This document shows, piece after piece, positions 24,451 through 37,443 of a DNA stretch of 64,000 bases. The stretch's first letter is position 1. Every line of letters begins with the position of its first letter. The notes below the pieces were generated by a model. It saw nothing but the letters and a program-made list of their open reading frames with translations, was not told where the DNA came from and made no database searches. A program made the translations under genes and the position numbers. This DNA is from Buxus sempervirens (lineage: Eukaryota > Streptophyta > Magnoliopsida > Buxales > Buxaceae). The stretch is taken from the NCBI GenBank assembly GCA_947561395.2, contig OX387183.1:32414853-32478852 (forward strand), written 5' to 3'.

Positions 24451-26472
24451 TGCAGATAGTTCCCCCTGTAGCTGTCAACAGGGAGAGGAGCACTGTCAGC
24501 CTCCTCTCCCTGTCGCTAACCTCAACCTGTCTTCTCTCACCCTATCTCCCTCGATCTTATTGGTTTTTTACAGATTCCGCACGACACATCGCAGCTGCCG
24601 TCGAGATTGTCTCGATTTCAGTTGGCACGAGGCGAGATTTTGCCAGCGTCAATAGGAATAGCTGTGTTCTTAGCGATACACCAAAATGAGGAGGGATATG
24701 TGCCTCTACTAGCCAGAACGACCAAAATTTCACTGGCACAGGTGAAATTTCATCGACACAAAGAACCTTGCTTTTTAGGTTAGAATTATGGGTTTTTATC
24801 TCAATTGCTTCTAATACATTCTTATGTTAGGCTTGTATGGGTTATTTACTTGAAGTTATAGTTGTTATGTCTAGACATGTACTTATATGAAAACATCAAC
24901 AAAAAAAAATAAATAAAGAATTGCATTTTCATTTCTCAAGATTATGTTTGTGAAACTGTTTCCATAATTTAAATATGTTGATTTTCTTAGCTTCGCTAGT
25001 TGATGGTTCCCAATGTTGCTGTTTATTTGTATATTTAACCTTTTGTTGTTTGTCTTTATATTATTTCTAACGAGGAGTCCCAAACCATTTAATGAGTATT
25101 ACTGGTGGAGGAAAGAGGTAGAAAAGGAATCTATGGTTTGGCCAAGAAGGGAAAAAATTGATAATGCATAACATATATGACAAAAAAAGTTTAAGTACTA
25201 AAAGAATTCCCACCACGTGACAAGATTGTTGGATTCAACAATTCCATTAATTTGGGTTGAGCTTCACTCAATGTGCAATGGAATACAAACGAGAAGGAAA
25301 AGAAAACATGGGAGAAGGAGACAGATTTCTTTTTTTTTTTTTTTGGGTCAAATTATAAATAAGCTTTGAAGGATTAAAAATTCAACTACAGGTGTTGGTA
25401 GTTTTGGAATGTACATATTTGCTACAGTTGCATTTGTATTTATGTCAATTATCAATTAAAAGGATTTGCTCAATCCTAAAAAAAAAAAAAGAAAAATCAA
25501 TGGTCTTTCTTATAATTAAATCTCAAAATTAACCCTTTCCTCTAATTTTCCCTTTAGTTTTAGGCATGGCTTTTCTTTGGTGCTTTCTCCACTTTAGTTT
25601 ATTCTTTTATGGTTTCGCCTGATGCAACTGCTTTGCATTCTCCGTTTATCTTTATACTATTTCATCATTTATAATCACTTATCAAAAAAAATATAATATG
25701 GTATTTAACCTATTGAAAAACTATACATACAGATATATATATATATATATATATATAGATATATATAAATGGTAAGAGAATATAGGAATTACCATATAGA
25801 AATAATGAGAGAGCAAATCATTATAGCTAATAAGAACCTGCAAAATAGCAATTAAATATCAATAATCAAACTTAGATTTATAGAGCAATTAAGGTGACAA
25901 CAGGAATCAACAATTAAGAACTAGAAATTTGTGCACTCAGAACTTAACTTAAAACAACTGAAAACGTAAAATTACCTTACAATAAGAAATAAAGACCTTC
26001 ATTTGGTGGTAGATCTGATGCTTCATCATCATGCCTCTCCCTATGGAAGCACTTAAGACATCAGAAATATAATAAATACATGCACATGTGTATGTAGGGA
26101 CGCACAAGTATGTTAAAGTTATCTATGTGAATTATTAAGAGGTGATAAAACTATCATCCCAAGAAAATGACAAAGAAATGTAAAATATTTTACATGTACG
26201 TAAGTAAAGCCACCAAATGAATATTTTTGTTAAAGGCCAATAGCAAAAAAAAGCAATTCCAGTTTTGATTTTTAAAATCAAGGGCAACAAGAAAGTAAAG
26301 CACTCCTACTTCTAAAATGATTCGGAAAAAAAAAATTTCCCTCTATATTTCGACACTTTGACTTTCATTATCATTAAAACAACAGAATAGCACAAAAGAT
26401 CATGAAATCAGAGGCCTCTAAAAGAAGCCAAAGTGAAGGTAATGTAGGAAAACTTTTAAAAGATTACTGTCC
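24451..26472. other. AT-rich region without a recognised gene
   Basis: No coding similarity was seen. There are poly-A and poly-T tracts and an (AT)n microsatellite at about 25732-25767. Confidence 0.5.
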
Positions 26473-26935
26473 AAGTTAATCCACGCCCAACTGATCATCT
26501 CTCCTCGAATCCAAGACAACTACGCCACTAGTCGATTACTGTCCTTTTGCTCTTTCAAACTTCGGTGATCTCAGTTATGCAGTAAAGCTCTTCAGCAATA
26601 CCCATGACCCCAATTCTTTTACGTGGAACACAATCATCAGGGGGCCAAGCTAGCTGCACATGTCCTTTTGATGCTATATTTCTCTATATGAAGATAAGAC
26701 ACCTATGTGTTGAACTAGGTAAGCACGCATTCCCTTTTGTATTTCTCAAGGCTTTTACTAATTGTGATTCACAATTAATAAGTGAATAGATTCATACCTA
26801 TATCTTGAAATTTGGGCTAACCATACAACGTATGTTGTTAATGGTTTGATTCGGTGTCTTGCAGTTTCCAGAGATATCGAAAGCGGGCGCCAACTGTTTG
26901 AAGATGCTATAGAAAGAAGTCTGATAATATAGACC
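26473..26935 (+). pseudogene. Pentatricopeptide repeat (PPR) protein fragment
   Basis: Translated blocks are typical of plant organellar PPR proteins near their N-terminus: KLIHAQLIIS...DNYATSRLLSF, then after a frame change FALSNFGDLSYAVKLFSNTHDPNSFTWNTIIR. Next come FDAIFLYMKIRHLCVELGKHAFPFV, then IHTYILKFGL, then VSRDIESGRQLFEDAIERSLII. There are at least three frame changes and one stop. The stop is the TAG at 26930-26932, where the family expects TGG (Trp). Such proteins bind organelle RNA. Here the fragment is cut by an LTR at 26936, and the family's next residues (W-T-S-M-I) are readable again right after the LTR at about 29875-29890, so the coding region once ran through the insertion site. 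Confidence 0.88.
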
Positions 26936-29875
26936 TGTGGGACCATGGAAATCACCTATGTGACTACCTAATCTCCACACGGCACAAAAGCAAGTAGTCT
27001 CCAACATTCAAGTTTAGGGTGTGAATGGACACCAAAGTGAGCATAAAAGAATGAAATAGAGCCAAAGTAGCTCTAATTCATGCTCTTGTCCAAAGATAGG
27101 GTAAGGGGGTAGGTTATAAGTAGGGGAAGGTGTTAGGCAGCCCACTCATCCACACAAGATGGTTACCATATGCTATTTATGCTTAAACTTGCTTGCAACA
27201 AAAATCACTCAAAGAAACATGTAAAGTAAACAAACATATGTATGATTTTCCTCATAAGGTGTCCAATGAATTGTATACTCTCTCTAAGGAAGTATCACTT
27301 CCAAGACTACATTGTTAAGGTAAGAATCAAAGCAAAAGTTTAATTAAAGCAAATCTGGAAAAATCAATATAAGGTTAAGCTATTTGAGCTTCGAAACTTC
27401 AATCAATAATAAGTCATTCAATTCAAATTCAAATTGAGTGAAACCAAAGCCATTTGAAAGCCATTTGAAAGCTTTTATGAAGTAGAAGATTCAGTAAAAA
27501 TTTCATTCAGATCCGATTAAAGTCAAAGAAAATATATTTGCTCAAAGTTTACTGATGTAAAACAGAAAAAGTGATAAGTAACCAACTTTGAAAGCTTATT
27601 CATGGAGATTGGCTTCATATAAATCCTTGAAAATTGGTGTGAATGAAATATGAGGTGTCATCTTTCGAATGGAATAAGCCTCACTCAAAACTTCATCCAT
27701 TTGTAGCTTGTATGCTCTCTCAAACGTGCTTAGAGGATCACAGATTGACTTTGTAACCTGCTATTAAGCATCACAGAGCCAATCAAGCACACAGAGCTCA
27801 AATCAAAGTGAAAAATTATGAAACCAATTGGATTTGAAAGTAGACTATAAAGGAAGACTCAGGAATTAAAATAACTCAAATCGTAGTTGAAATGAGCCTT
27901 TGGTGCTCAAAGTGACAAGTACAGTAATCTGTTCTGATCTGACTCATCAACTTCAATCAAATGGTTTGAAAAATTAGCTCCATATAACTTGTTCAAATTT
28001 CACAGGATTAAATTAGACTTCCTTACCTTTCACATGCCTTTGAATCATTCAAAAATTCATCCATATGATAAAGTTATGAATAATCTAAGACAGGGTACAG
28101 GTTCTGTCAAGATCTATAAAATTTTAGTAAAATTAAGCCAAAATAATGCGTGTGTGCATATAATTCACTAGATCTGACTTGAAAACACTTGAAATGAGTT
28201 GAAAATAACCCATAAATATTTAGGGCATGGATTTGGCTCAGATCTCTCATTATTTGGAGAGTGAGAGCCAAATCTACCCAATTTGAATAAGATTTGCTCA
28301 AAATGAGAGAGAATAGACCATGAGGTCCTCTCTAAAAGATTAAAACCAATTAGAATCAAATCAAAAAGTCTTAAGAAGTTGTTCTAAGGCCTTTGATATC
28401 AGATCTACTATATTGAGAATATTAAGTCTAAGATCTATGCTTATTTTGACAAAATCAAGTGGATGTGTGCATTGAAGTATGTAGAAAACCACATTTGAGG
28501 TGAGAATTAAGATCCTATGCTCTCAAAGAGCATGGATATATGCAATTCCTTCCAAAATTAAAACAAAATCACACACAAATAAAAACAAATCATGCAATTA
28601 TCTCATCAAAGTGGTTATAAGCCTAAAGAATCCATTCTAATACTTGTTTCCCCTAACTCTCTTTTCAAGTTTTACGGCTAGAGAGGAGGCTTAAGGTACT
28701 TTAAGCATGGTTTGGGGCTACAAACACACACAAGGCCTTATCTACAGAAAGGTAGAAGATGAGATTGTTTGAATTGAAATAAAAATGAAAGATAAGAGCT
28801 AGGAGCTTACCTTGGATGCTTGAGAGACTTAAGTGGAGAATTGGGCAGAGGTTCCCTTCTTCTTCAAGAGCTCTCAATCTTCAAAATTCCAGCCATTTGG
28901 TAGAGGAGAGACCCTCTATTTATAGGCAAGAGCAAAGGTAAAGATGGTCCAAGGGTAGACACAAAAATGTGTCTAAATCCTTTCAATTCAAGCCCAAGGC
29001 ATGAATTGGGGGAATTTGACTAATTTCGGAGGCCAATTTGGGGAATTCAGGCTTCACCGAGAAGGGTTTAAAGGTAAATAAGAGAAATCTCGTAGGAATT
29101 TTCAAATTGGCATTTTTCATTTATAACTGAAAACTCAGTTCGACTACACACAAAACCTTTTATAACCGAAATTATATTTCAGTTATATATATAACACTCA
29201 TGACCGAAATTTATTTTCGTTCATGTATATAACACTCATGGCCGAAATTTAATTTCAGTAATGTATAAAACTCTTCATGACCGAAATTTAGTTTGATCGA
29301 ACTGAGTTTTCGGTGCATAGCCTTGACCCTTACCTGCATAGGCAATACTTATTTACATGTAATATCATTTAAGTAAATGTCATCGTATTTTTTAATCTCC
29401 ATTTACTTAAGATATTACATGTAAATAAGCAAACACCCCTCCATTTGAATCTATTAGAAATAGTTCCAGACCCAAATTCCAAACGAATAAAAAGTCAACT
29501 TTTTAGTTCAAGGCTAAATTCCAGGTTTTCAGGTCCGGTAAGAAAAATTCAACATGTTAATACTAAGATATTTGTCAAGATGTAAAGGCTCAAAAAATTC
29601 ATTTATACAATAACATTGCTAAAACCTGATTACCGGAAAAATTATCTTGAAATCTTGTCTTAAAAAAAAATTTCATTTTTTGGGTCAAAAGTCAACAAGA
29701 TTCAACTGAAAAAGTTTGACTTTGCGTAAAAGATTAAATTTGGCCCTTTTCCTTTGTGGTTTTGGATTCAAATGGGTTAAGGATCTCAAAGTCAATTCTA
29801 AGAATTGAAAATTTCAATAAGATATTTCTTTTCTTCAAGATTTATCAAAAATCGCGCAATTTTGGTGTGTCTACA
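26936..29875 (-). mobile_element. Solo LTR, 2,940 bp, Ogre/Tat-like family
   Basis: The minus strand starts TGTAGACACACC (29875) and ends CCCACA (26936), giving TG...CA ends. The flanking 5-bp duplication is AGACC (26931-26935) versus GGACC (29876-29880), one mismatch. It is confirmed by the interrupted PPR reading, where GGACC is the expected host sequence. A TATA box is near 28913-28925 on the minus strand (TATAAATAG). It belongs to the same family as the LTR at 1-625. No internal region or second LTR is present, so it is a solo LTR left by recombination. The diverged duplication suggests it is not recent. Confidence 0.88.
29120..29314. repeat. Palindrome cluster in LTR promoter
   Basis: Four inverted repeats of the form CCGAAAT...ATTTCGG (some decayed) lie at about 29159-29190, 29200-29225, 29238-29262 and 29276-29300. 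An outer pair CTGAAAACTCAGTTCGA (about 29127-29143) and its reverse complement (about 29296-29313) enclose them. The cluster is about 200-390 bp upstream of the TATA box in minus-strand sense. Confidence 0.85.
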
Positions 29876-29890
29876 GGACCTCAATGATTA

Positions 29891-31747
29891 TGTAGTTTCA
29901 TTCTCATGTTTTCACTCACCCAACAAAGTAGTATATTGAAGCCTTATATGTTGAAGTGTTAATTTTCCATTTGCACTGGAGACCATTCTTTGGATTAAAA
30001 TCGAGATGGTTTGATTCGGTTTCAAGTTTGAACATGCTACCATTGTTCCAAAGTTCTTTAGCTCCTAGCAAGATGAGGAAACTTGGCAATAAAATATTTT
30101 CCAATATTTTAACGCCAAGATGATCAATGTGGAAACTGGCATGGTTTGATATCTGGTTTAGATCATTTACTTTGTCCATTTTTTATAATCTATGCATGCT
30201 TTTGTATGTTTTCGTGACTATAAGAACCCTAATTTTGCACCATAAAATGGCCTAGGATGCAAAGCCCTGAATTGGCACATGGATGGACATGCTAACCAAG
30301 GTTGAAATAGGGGGCCCATATTTATGAAATAACAAACCAATAATTTGGAGAATTCTGAGCAGATTACAATGCATCAAGTTGTGCTCAAATCGGACCTCAA
30401 ACGTATAAGTTATGAATAAAACAAGGAAAATGGAATTTAGGGCTTTGTTTTGTGGGAAATTAGAAAAATCAAGTGAATGCCACATAGCAGCCACATGGGT
30501 GCCATGTGGCTAAATGAGAAGTCTTGGATGAGCACATTTCTCATTAAGTTGAAGTGGGTAAGACTTTAATTTTCTTTAAAGTTGCAAGGAAACTACTTGA
30601 CCATAGGCTAAAAATAGGATGGTCTTCTTCAACACCCAAGAGAGATCCCTTGGGAGTTGAAGGGGTTTTTTTTTTAAATTGGGTGGTCGTCCAAGAGAGA
30701 TAAAAAGGGAAACTTGCTGAAGTGAAGAAGCTAAGAAGAAACAAGAAACAAGAAACAAAAAGAAAAAGGAAAGGGAGAAGCCTAGAACGTCCAAGTGAGG
30801 GCCAGGTAATATCCAAGAGAGAATGCAGAATAGATAGAGAAAGGAGAAGAAAGGAATATAGGAGGTAGGAAAAACTATTCTGAAACTTCAAACTGATATA
30901 GAGGCCAAAAGAAGGTGAGTAGATGATCCTAGGAGGCAACCTCGCACCCGAAGAGCTCCTAGTTCAAGTTGCAGCCCCCATCTCCACATGTTTCAATGCT
31001 TTTCTTTTCTTTTTTTTCATTTCTGTAAATTTTGTTGTGCATAATCTAAATACTTGATGACCTTCTGATTGCTCAGATTTTCTTTATTTTCGTAAAATAA
31101 AACGAGGGTGATAAGTGTTCGATTTGAGAAATCAAACAAAGCACTTCGGTTCGGTTTCTAAGACCAAATCATTGTTATCTATGGATTGTTTGGGCATCCT
31201 ATGCGCAACCAAAATTCTGGAGATTTACTTGGACCTCTCATACATTAATTCCATAAAGTGTTGTCCATTAAAAGGATCAGCATGCGTTAAACCTAGGAAC
31301 AACCATCATGTTTCAATTTTTTTGGGTGTGAACATCAAGTTGGTGATATATTGTTTCAATTATTTGATGTCTTTTTATTTTTTTTGGAACTTAGGGTATC
31401 CGGGCCCGCTTATGCTCAAGCGACTAATCCCTGAGGGCCTATGTAAGACCCTACAACACACATGACACAAGTAAGTCTAAGGCCCATAGACCTTATGCAA
31501 GTGGCCCCAAGAGATTGTGCCTAAGCGAGTTCGATTTTGTAAATAATTTTTGGCTAAATTTGTTCTTTTTGTCATGTAGATTTGATGATGTTTTAATTTG
31601 CGGGATGTAATATAGTAATATAGTGATCCCCTCCCTTTTAACCTTTGCATATATTTAAAAAAGAAAGAATAAGAAGGAAAAAGGGGGAAAAAAAATAAAA
31701 GTAAGAAAAGGAAACAAAAAGGAAAAGGTATTGGATGTGTGTTAAGT
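29891..31747. other. Unassigned region
   Basis: No recognised gene or element was found. There are purine-rich blocks near 30710-30880 and A-rich runs near 31660-31730. Short frames here lack family similarity. Confidence 0.45.
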
Positions 31748-31915
31748 AGGGGTGCAACTAGATTCGGTTTTGGTCCGGGTTGATGTCAACCCAAGACCAA
31801 ACCGAAACTACATGTATTCAACCCCAAACCGAACCGAACCTAATTGTAAACCGAAAACCGAATCGAAGTTAAATAAAATAACCCAAAACCGAACCGAACC
31901 GAACCAGCTCATTGT
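31748..31915. repeat. CCGAACCGAA-rich block, possible hAT MITE end
   Basis: The block starts TAGGGGTGCAACTAG, similar to hAT terminal repeats, and continues with many AACCGAACCGAA words in both polarities. No partner end or 8-bp duplication was found. Confidence 0.35.
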
Positions 31916-32054
31916 CAGATAAATAAAGATCTTGAAATTAAAAAAAAATTTTACCAAAAAAAAAAATACAGACAGTTCTGCATATCAAATATATAAGCGG
32001 AAAAGAAAAAAGATAACAAAACCCCTTCGTCTTCCATTCCTATTTGTTCTCCTT

Positions 32055-32486
32055 CTAACCGTATGACTTCTGGAAACGAGTACGAGCTCCACGACCACCG
32101 AATTTTTTGGGCTCGCAGTGTCTGGGATCAGCAACGAGGAGTGTCCAATCGTACCTAACAGGGATATCCTTGATCTCCTTCTTCTATTGTTCGTCGACAT
32201 ACTTCTGGTAGTAAGCAACAAGCGCCTTCGCGATGCTTTGGCGGATCACATATATCTGTCAAGTATGGCCACCGCCACGAACCCTAATCCTCATATCCAC
32301 ACTAGCGAAGCGAGGATGACCGAGCAGAAGGATCGGCTCGTAAGCCTTGTAACGGAGGATCTCAGGCTCCACCAGCTCGATGGGGCAGCCATTAATTTTG
32401 ATGAGGCCTCGCCCGCGTTTGCAGTATGTTACCGCAATGGCTGTTTTCTTTCGTCCAAAACACTGAACCGACTCCACAGCCGCCAT
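32055..32486 (-). pseudogene. RPS16: 40S ribosomal protein S16 (uS9) pseudogene, full length
   Basis: The minus strand reads [56 protein letters not shown] and so on to the C-terminal block [17 protein letters not shown]-stop. This covers the whole cytosolic S16 protein, a 40S component contacting mRNA and initiator tRNA. The span is 432 bp (144 codons with stop), close to the usual 145-150 residues, with no frame change. It is inactivated by a TGA after GGGHT (where S is expected in ...HTSQIY) and a TAG in the DEQ-KKE block. H replaces R in the LLLGRHRFA region and the terminal R is lost. It is intronless, so a retrocopy is possible, but I see no clear poly(A) remnant and the parent may itself lack introns. 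Confidence 0.93.
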
Positions 32487-32797
32487 GATTACCCACGTTC
32501 CATTTCTCCCCACACAAACCCTAGAGCGGAGAATATCACTTCCAACAACGTACAGAGAAGGAAGTGAAACAAAGTGCGGTGATCTTTATTTTGTACTAGC
32601 ATTAAACCCTTTGCTACGCACGGAAAATACATACATTTAATACAGTTTGAGAAAATTTTTTATAAATATTAAAAAATATAGAAATCAGTCCCAAAATGTA
32701 AAGTAAATTTTAGAGTTGCTTATATTCGTAATCATTTTTATCATTTATTAATCATCTCATCTCTAACAAAAAAGGCATTGGCAAGAAATAAAGTAAA

Positions 32798-32834
32798 TTC
32801 TTATCTGATGCTAATTTAAAGCATCAGATAAGAA
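32798..32834. repeat. Perfect 15-bp hairpin, 7-nt loop
   Basis: TTCTTATCTGATGCT (32798-32812) is followed by AATTTAA and its exact reverse complement (32820-32834). The word GCATCAGATA recurs near 32983. Confidence 0.9.
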
Positions 32835-32847
32835 CTGTTGTTAGGAC

Positions 32848-34030
32848 AGATAGCCTTTTACCTGTAGAAGCCTATTGGCTCCTATGCTCCAAAGGGATAA
32901 TAATGCTACGGTCAAATATCATGAGAAGGAATTTATGTGGAATGATAGGCTTATTTATAGAAAACCAGGTTGTGTATTAAAGCATCAGATATACGTTGTT
33001 TATAGGCTTCAAACGACGAAGGTGGATGCCTACCCAAAAAAAAAATGACGAAAGTGGATAATAGTAAGCTTCAGATACATCTTTGCCTGGAAAGTATTAA
33101 TATGGTCATCAAAAAGAAATTTGTATTTCAAATGAATGTTGCCTCTCTTTTTTTTTCTTCTGTATTGTCAAACCTCTTACCAATTTACTTCTCATGCTAT
33201 TTGACTCTTAGTTGTCAGTTATGATTCCTCATAACTGACAGGTTGTGTATTAAACCAGGTTGTTGTTTTGGTGGATTTATTTGGAATAGTAAAGTGGAAA
33301 AAATTATTTAAATGACGAAGGTGGTCTCATGAGAACTTTAAAGTAAAGATGGTGTCATAGATGCGATTTAGTTACATAAATGTCAGAATAAGTATATAAG
33401 TATTTCGATTAGTTATATGTGGAATAAACTTCAAAACTGTGAGTGAGTGTAGATCTATGCATTGTGTTGATATAAACAGATCGGGAGCTCCGTGAAACAG
33501 TTGTGGAAGACCTGGAAGAAAAATGAAATGGGATAAAAATGAAATAAAATGAAAATGAAGTAAAGCTCATGGAAACTATAAATAAATGCAGAAACAATGC
33601 AAGGAGAAAGCCATAATGGGGCTAATTGAACACTTGTATATCCCAGCAAATTGAACACTTCAATTTCATTCCACCAAAACAACCTGTATATCCTAGCACG
33701 TAATACACAACCTGTACAATCTGTGGGCTTACATAAGGATGAAAAATCTTTAGGATCCAAGTAATAAAAGAATGATAATCTGCAATAATGCTCAGCGTTA
33801 GGTATTTGAGACAGACTACATAGATAAGTTCAACATGAATAAGAACTTATCATCCCTTTGGACCATAGGAGCTAATTCTGATGTGGACATTGTTAAGGCA
33901 CTTCTTTATGAATTCAGGTGCCTGTAGTTACATGCATCAAAAATGATTTGAAACAGTAGCATCAAATAAAAATGTTCATCTCAGCCAGAGCCAATAGGCT
34001 TCTACAGGTTTGAGATTGATAGCAGAGTAA
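32848..34030. repeat. Broken long inverted repeat
   Basis: The left arm near 32860-32905 (CTGTAGAAGCCTATTGGCTC then CCAAAGGGATAATAA) is matched in reverse complement by two separated pieces on the right: GAGCCAATAGGCTTCTACAG (about 33986-34006) and TTATCATCCCTTTGG (about 33846-33862). Inner words CCAGGTTGTGTATTAAA (about 32964) and AATACACAACCTGTAC (about 33703) pair as well. This is probably a decayed fold-back transposon; ends are unclear. Confidence 0.5.
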
Positions 34031-37000
34031 GGGTATTTCTCTGAGAAGGGGCAGTGATTATCAATGAATTCTTGTCTATGGCTAAAATTTTCAAAGAAAA
34101 TGCCATGTGGTAGCCAAAATTCTTCACACCTTATGTTATGGTCAACCTATAAATTTTGGTTTAATTCATCCATTCACTTCAGATCCAATACAAATAGTTA
34201 CCTTTGGGATGTCACACGTTTTTTATCATCATGATTTTCTTTCCTTTGTACCACCATCAATAGCTAACTACAGTTAAAGCAGTGTGTTTTCACATCTTCT
34301 CTCACCATCTATAAAATCACCATCTTCTGCCTTCCCTCTGATCTTTCTGGCACACTTTTTTACATGCCTCCAAATCAATCTTAATTTAGAGGTTCAAGTT
34401 GATTTGTGTATGATTTCTTTTAATTGATAAACGAAAATCAATCTTAGTTCATATTTTTTCAAATATGGAGAAGGTGAATTTCTAGCTTACTTCCACGGAA
34501 TAACTCCCACGAACATCGAATTCCCTTCCTTGTCCTAGTTGGTCAACACATGGTATCTATTGAAATGCTCTATGTTTCTAGCATTTGGAACTGCTAAAAA
34601 AATAATTAAAAGGAATGAAGAATGTAAATAATGAAGAATAAAACTTTGTTTATTTCTCCAAAAAATTTTTAGTTTTATCAAACAAATCAGCCAACCAGGA
34701 CTACAATATATGTAATAACCTTACACATCTATTTAATGCAAGTGCAAGATCACTGTTCATATAAATGGCATACCAACAAAAAAATGAAAGTTAGAAAGAC
34801 ATTCCCTACAGCCTAATAGCACAAAATGGTACTACACAACCTGTACAATTTGCCAAAACCCTCCTCCTAAGCTATGCTCCACAAAACAGTCACTTTATTC
34901 CTATATGGTAGCAACCCCCATCCTCAAACCTTGGGTGTAGAATTGGCATACAAACAAAAAACATATGGCTTTCTTCTTATACTAACATAATTAGTTGCAA
35001 ATTAAACCATAATTAGCTGCAAATTAAAAAATTATCTCATACTAATGTCATACTACCGAACAACACCTGCAAAAATTATCTCATAAACCATAATTAGCTG
35101 CAAATTAAAAGTAAGAATGCATGGACAAATAAGAAATAAAATTTCATAGCGTATGTTTATACCGAACAACACGTGCAAAGTGTTTAAAAAAAATAGAAAA
35201 AGAGAACTCAAAGTGGATGCAGATATAAAAGATAAACAATCGAGGTTACAAACCATTTCCATTGCTCGTAAATTTGTTTTGCTGCCTATTTTCCTGCAGA
35301 AAATAAAATGTATAATCCAAACATCATCAATCAAAACTGAAAACTTGTGAGGAATTATACTAATTAATTCAGTAAGAAATTAGTGAGGAGTTTTATCAGA
35401 CTCTTGACTGAAGCGTTGTCTACTAATTCTATATTTCTATCATTTGGTAGCCATAATTCTCCAAGTAATCCATGTCATTAGTAAGATTACCTATCGTGAA
35501 CACACAGTAAAGCACATGTGTAAGAAAAAGACCAAAAATATTCTCATTATATAATATTTAGAAAAAAAAATTCCGAAGTATGTCTACTGCAGTGTTGTAG
35601 ATAGATGGTACCGACTTTGTTTGATATGAATTTATATCTATTTTTATAATAATTAGTCAAGAGCAAGAAGGACAAAGCCTTCTAAAAAACACCAATAAAT
35701 GGACTAACCCGCAAGATTTCCTGAGGAGTTACCAAAGAGGCTCTTAATCAAGAACTATACCACAAAAAAAGCATCAATTCAATTTTCTGTCAACAATTAT
35801 TCTTTACAATCATAAAAATTTTGAAACATAGGGGCTCTCAATGTTATTGCTGATAGCAATTGGGATAAAATCCATTTCACCTTTTCCCTAGAAGAATATG
35901 AATTTTTCTAATGCTTAAACTTAGTGCCTATGTTGGGGATCATTTACTTGCTAACAGGTGATCTCCATCATGTCCTATGAGCCAAAAAATTTTGACCTGC
36001 TAACCCTTCACCATCAACAAAAAGAATGGACCAATAGAACATGATCTAAATTCTACACTTCATTTTCCTAATTACATGGTCTACAATAAAGGGATATTTT
36101 GAGAAGTTTTTAATCCATCTCATCCCATAACATGATGTAAGTCCTACTGATGCAGGCTCTTGGGAAGGGTGAAAGGGTGGATTGGCAATGCACCTAACCT
36201 GTACTTTTATTCACTTTTTCTTTTAACACAGAAACATAGATATCACAACAGTCATGAACTATAACAAAAAAATAATAATAATAACAGTAGCAAAGATAAA
36301 AAGCATAAAATAAATTTTAAGAATTAAAATCATATGAGATTTGAAAGTCACAGTTTGTTTCTTTTCTGCAAAGTCAACAAATTCCATTTATTGTCTCTAT
36401 AAAATGATCAATTCAAAAGTGGCCCCAATTAAAATCCTACACTGCAATAAATAAATTTTGACAGTAAATATGAGTATAGAGTGCCTAATCAACCTTCATC
36501 AACAAATACACGGCACATTGAACAAATAACTTTGCATATTTGAAAAGCAAAACATCTAATGAAAGACCTCTGTGAACTAAGAAGATCAATAAGAAAGAGC
36601 CAGTAGGAAAAAAATTATCTTTATTTATTATAAGATGGCTTACTTCTTTACTCCCAAATCGTACATCTTTTTAGGGTACTGAGCATAAATGAAATAGAGT
36701 TCGTTTCGTTCTGAATCGATTGATCTCCATCGATTGCAAAATCAACTGATATCCACAAAGTCCATCTGCCTGATTAAATTCCAACAAAATAAAAAATGAA
36801 ACTTAATTAAGAAAACATAAGAAAAACAATCTATTATCGGAATCATCTAGCAAAATGAAATAGATGGTGGGTATTGTCTCGTTGAATCCAAACCTGAAGT
36901 AATCAAGCAAATCACCGATCTCAATGCAGCTACAACAATTCCCCTACCTAAAACAACCACATTTAAATAGATTAAATGATAATGAAAATGGAATCATGTA

Positions 37001-37032
37001 GTGAGTGCTTTGTGATAAATCTATGCTAGGTT

Positions 37033-37443
37033 CTAGAGTATCAAACTCAAAATAGAGAAACAATAACTTAGCAAAATCTGTTTTGACATGCCAGTAGATG
37101 GATACACAGAAGATTGTCGATTCCATCTGTCTGTCATTGTCACAACAGGCGAGAACGAATAGAGAAATCCCCGAAAACAAATAACTTCAGCGAAATAGAT
37201 AGAGTAGATAAATCGAAACCCCGATTTAGTACCTGGTCCGGTGTTTTTGGAGGTGGAATTTGAAACGCTAACTCTGCTTGTATTAGTGGTCACACCATTG
37301 GTTATTGTGAAGAATGAAACGTCTTCCCTTTTGGTCAAAACGACAATAGCAGATCGTTCCTTATGACGATAACGGCCGCCGGATCTTCCGATGAGCGGGT
37401 AGTCGGATCCAAGAAGAAACAGAATCGCCGTTGAGAAGAACAC
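37033..37443 (-). CDS. Possible first exon of an unknown secreted or membrane protein
   Basis: The frame begins MFFSTAILFLLGSDYPLIG, hydrophobic enough for a signal peptide, followed by a basic patch (GGRYRHKER) and a Ser/Thr/Asn-rich stretch. A possible donor (CAG|GTACTA) lies near 37234, after which the frame becomes AT-rich and intron-like. I do not recognise the family and cannot find a convincing second exon. It could equally be a chance frame. Confidence 0.25.
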   Translation of the reverse strand: MFFSTAILFLLGSDYPLIGRSGGRYRHKERSAIVVLTKREDVSFFTITNGVTTNTSRVSVSNSTSKNTGPGTKSGFRFIYSIYFAEVICFRGFLYSFSPVVTMTDRWNRQSSVYPSTGMSKQILLSYCFSILSLIL

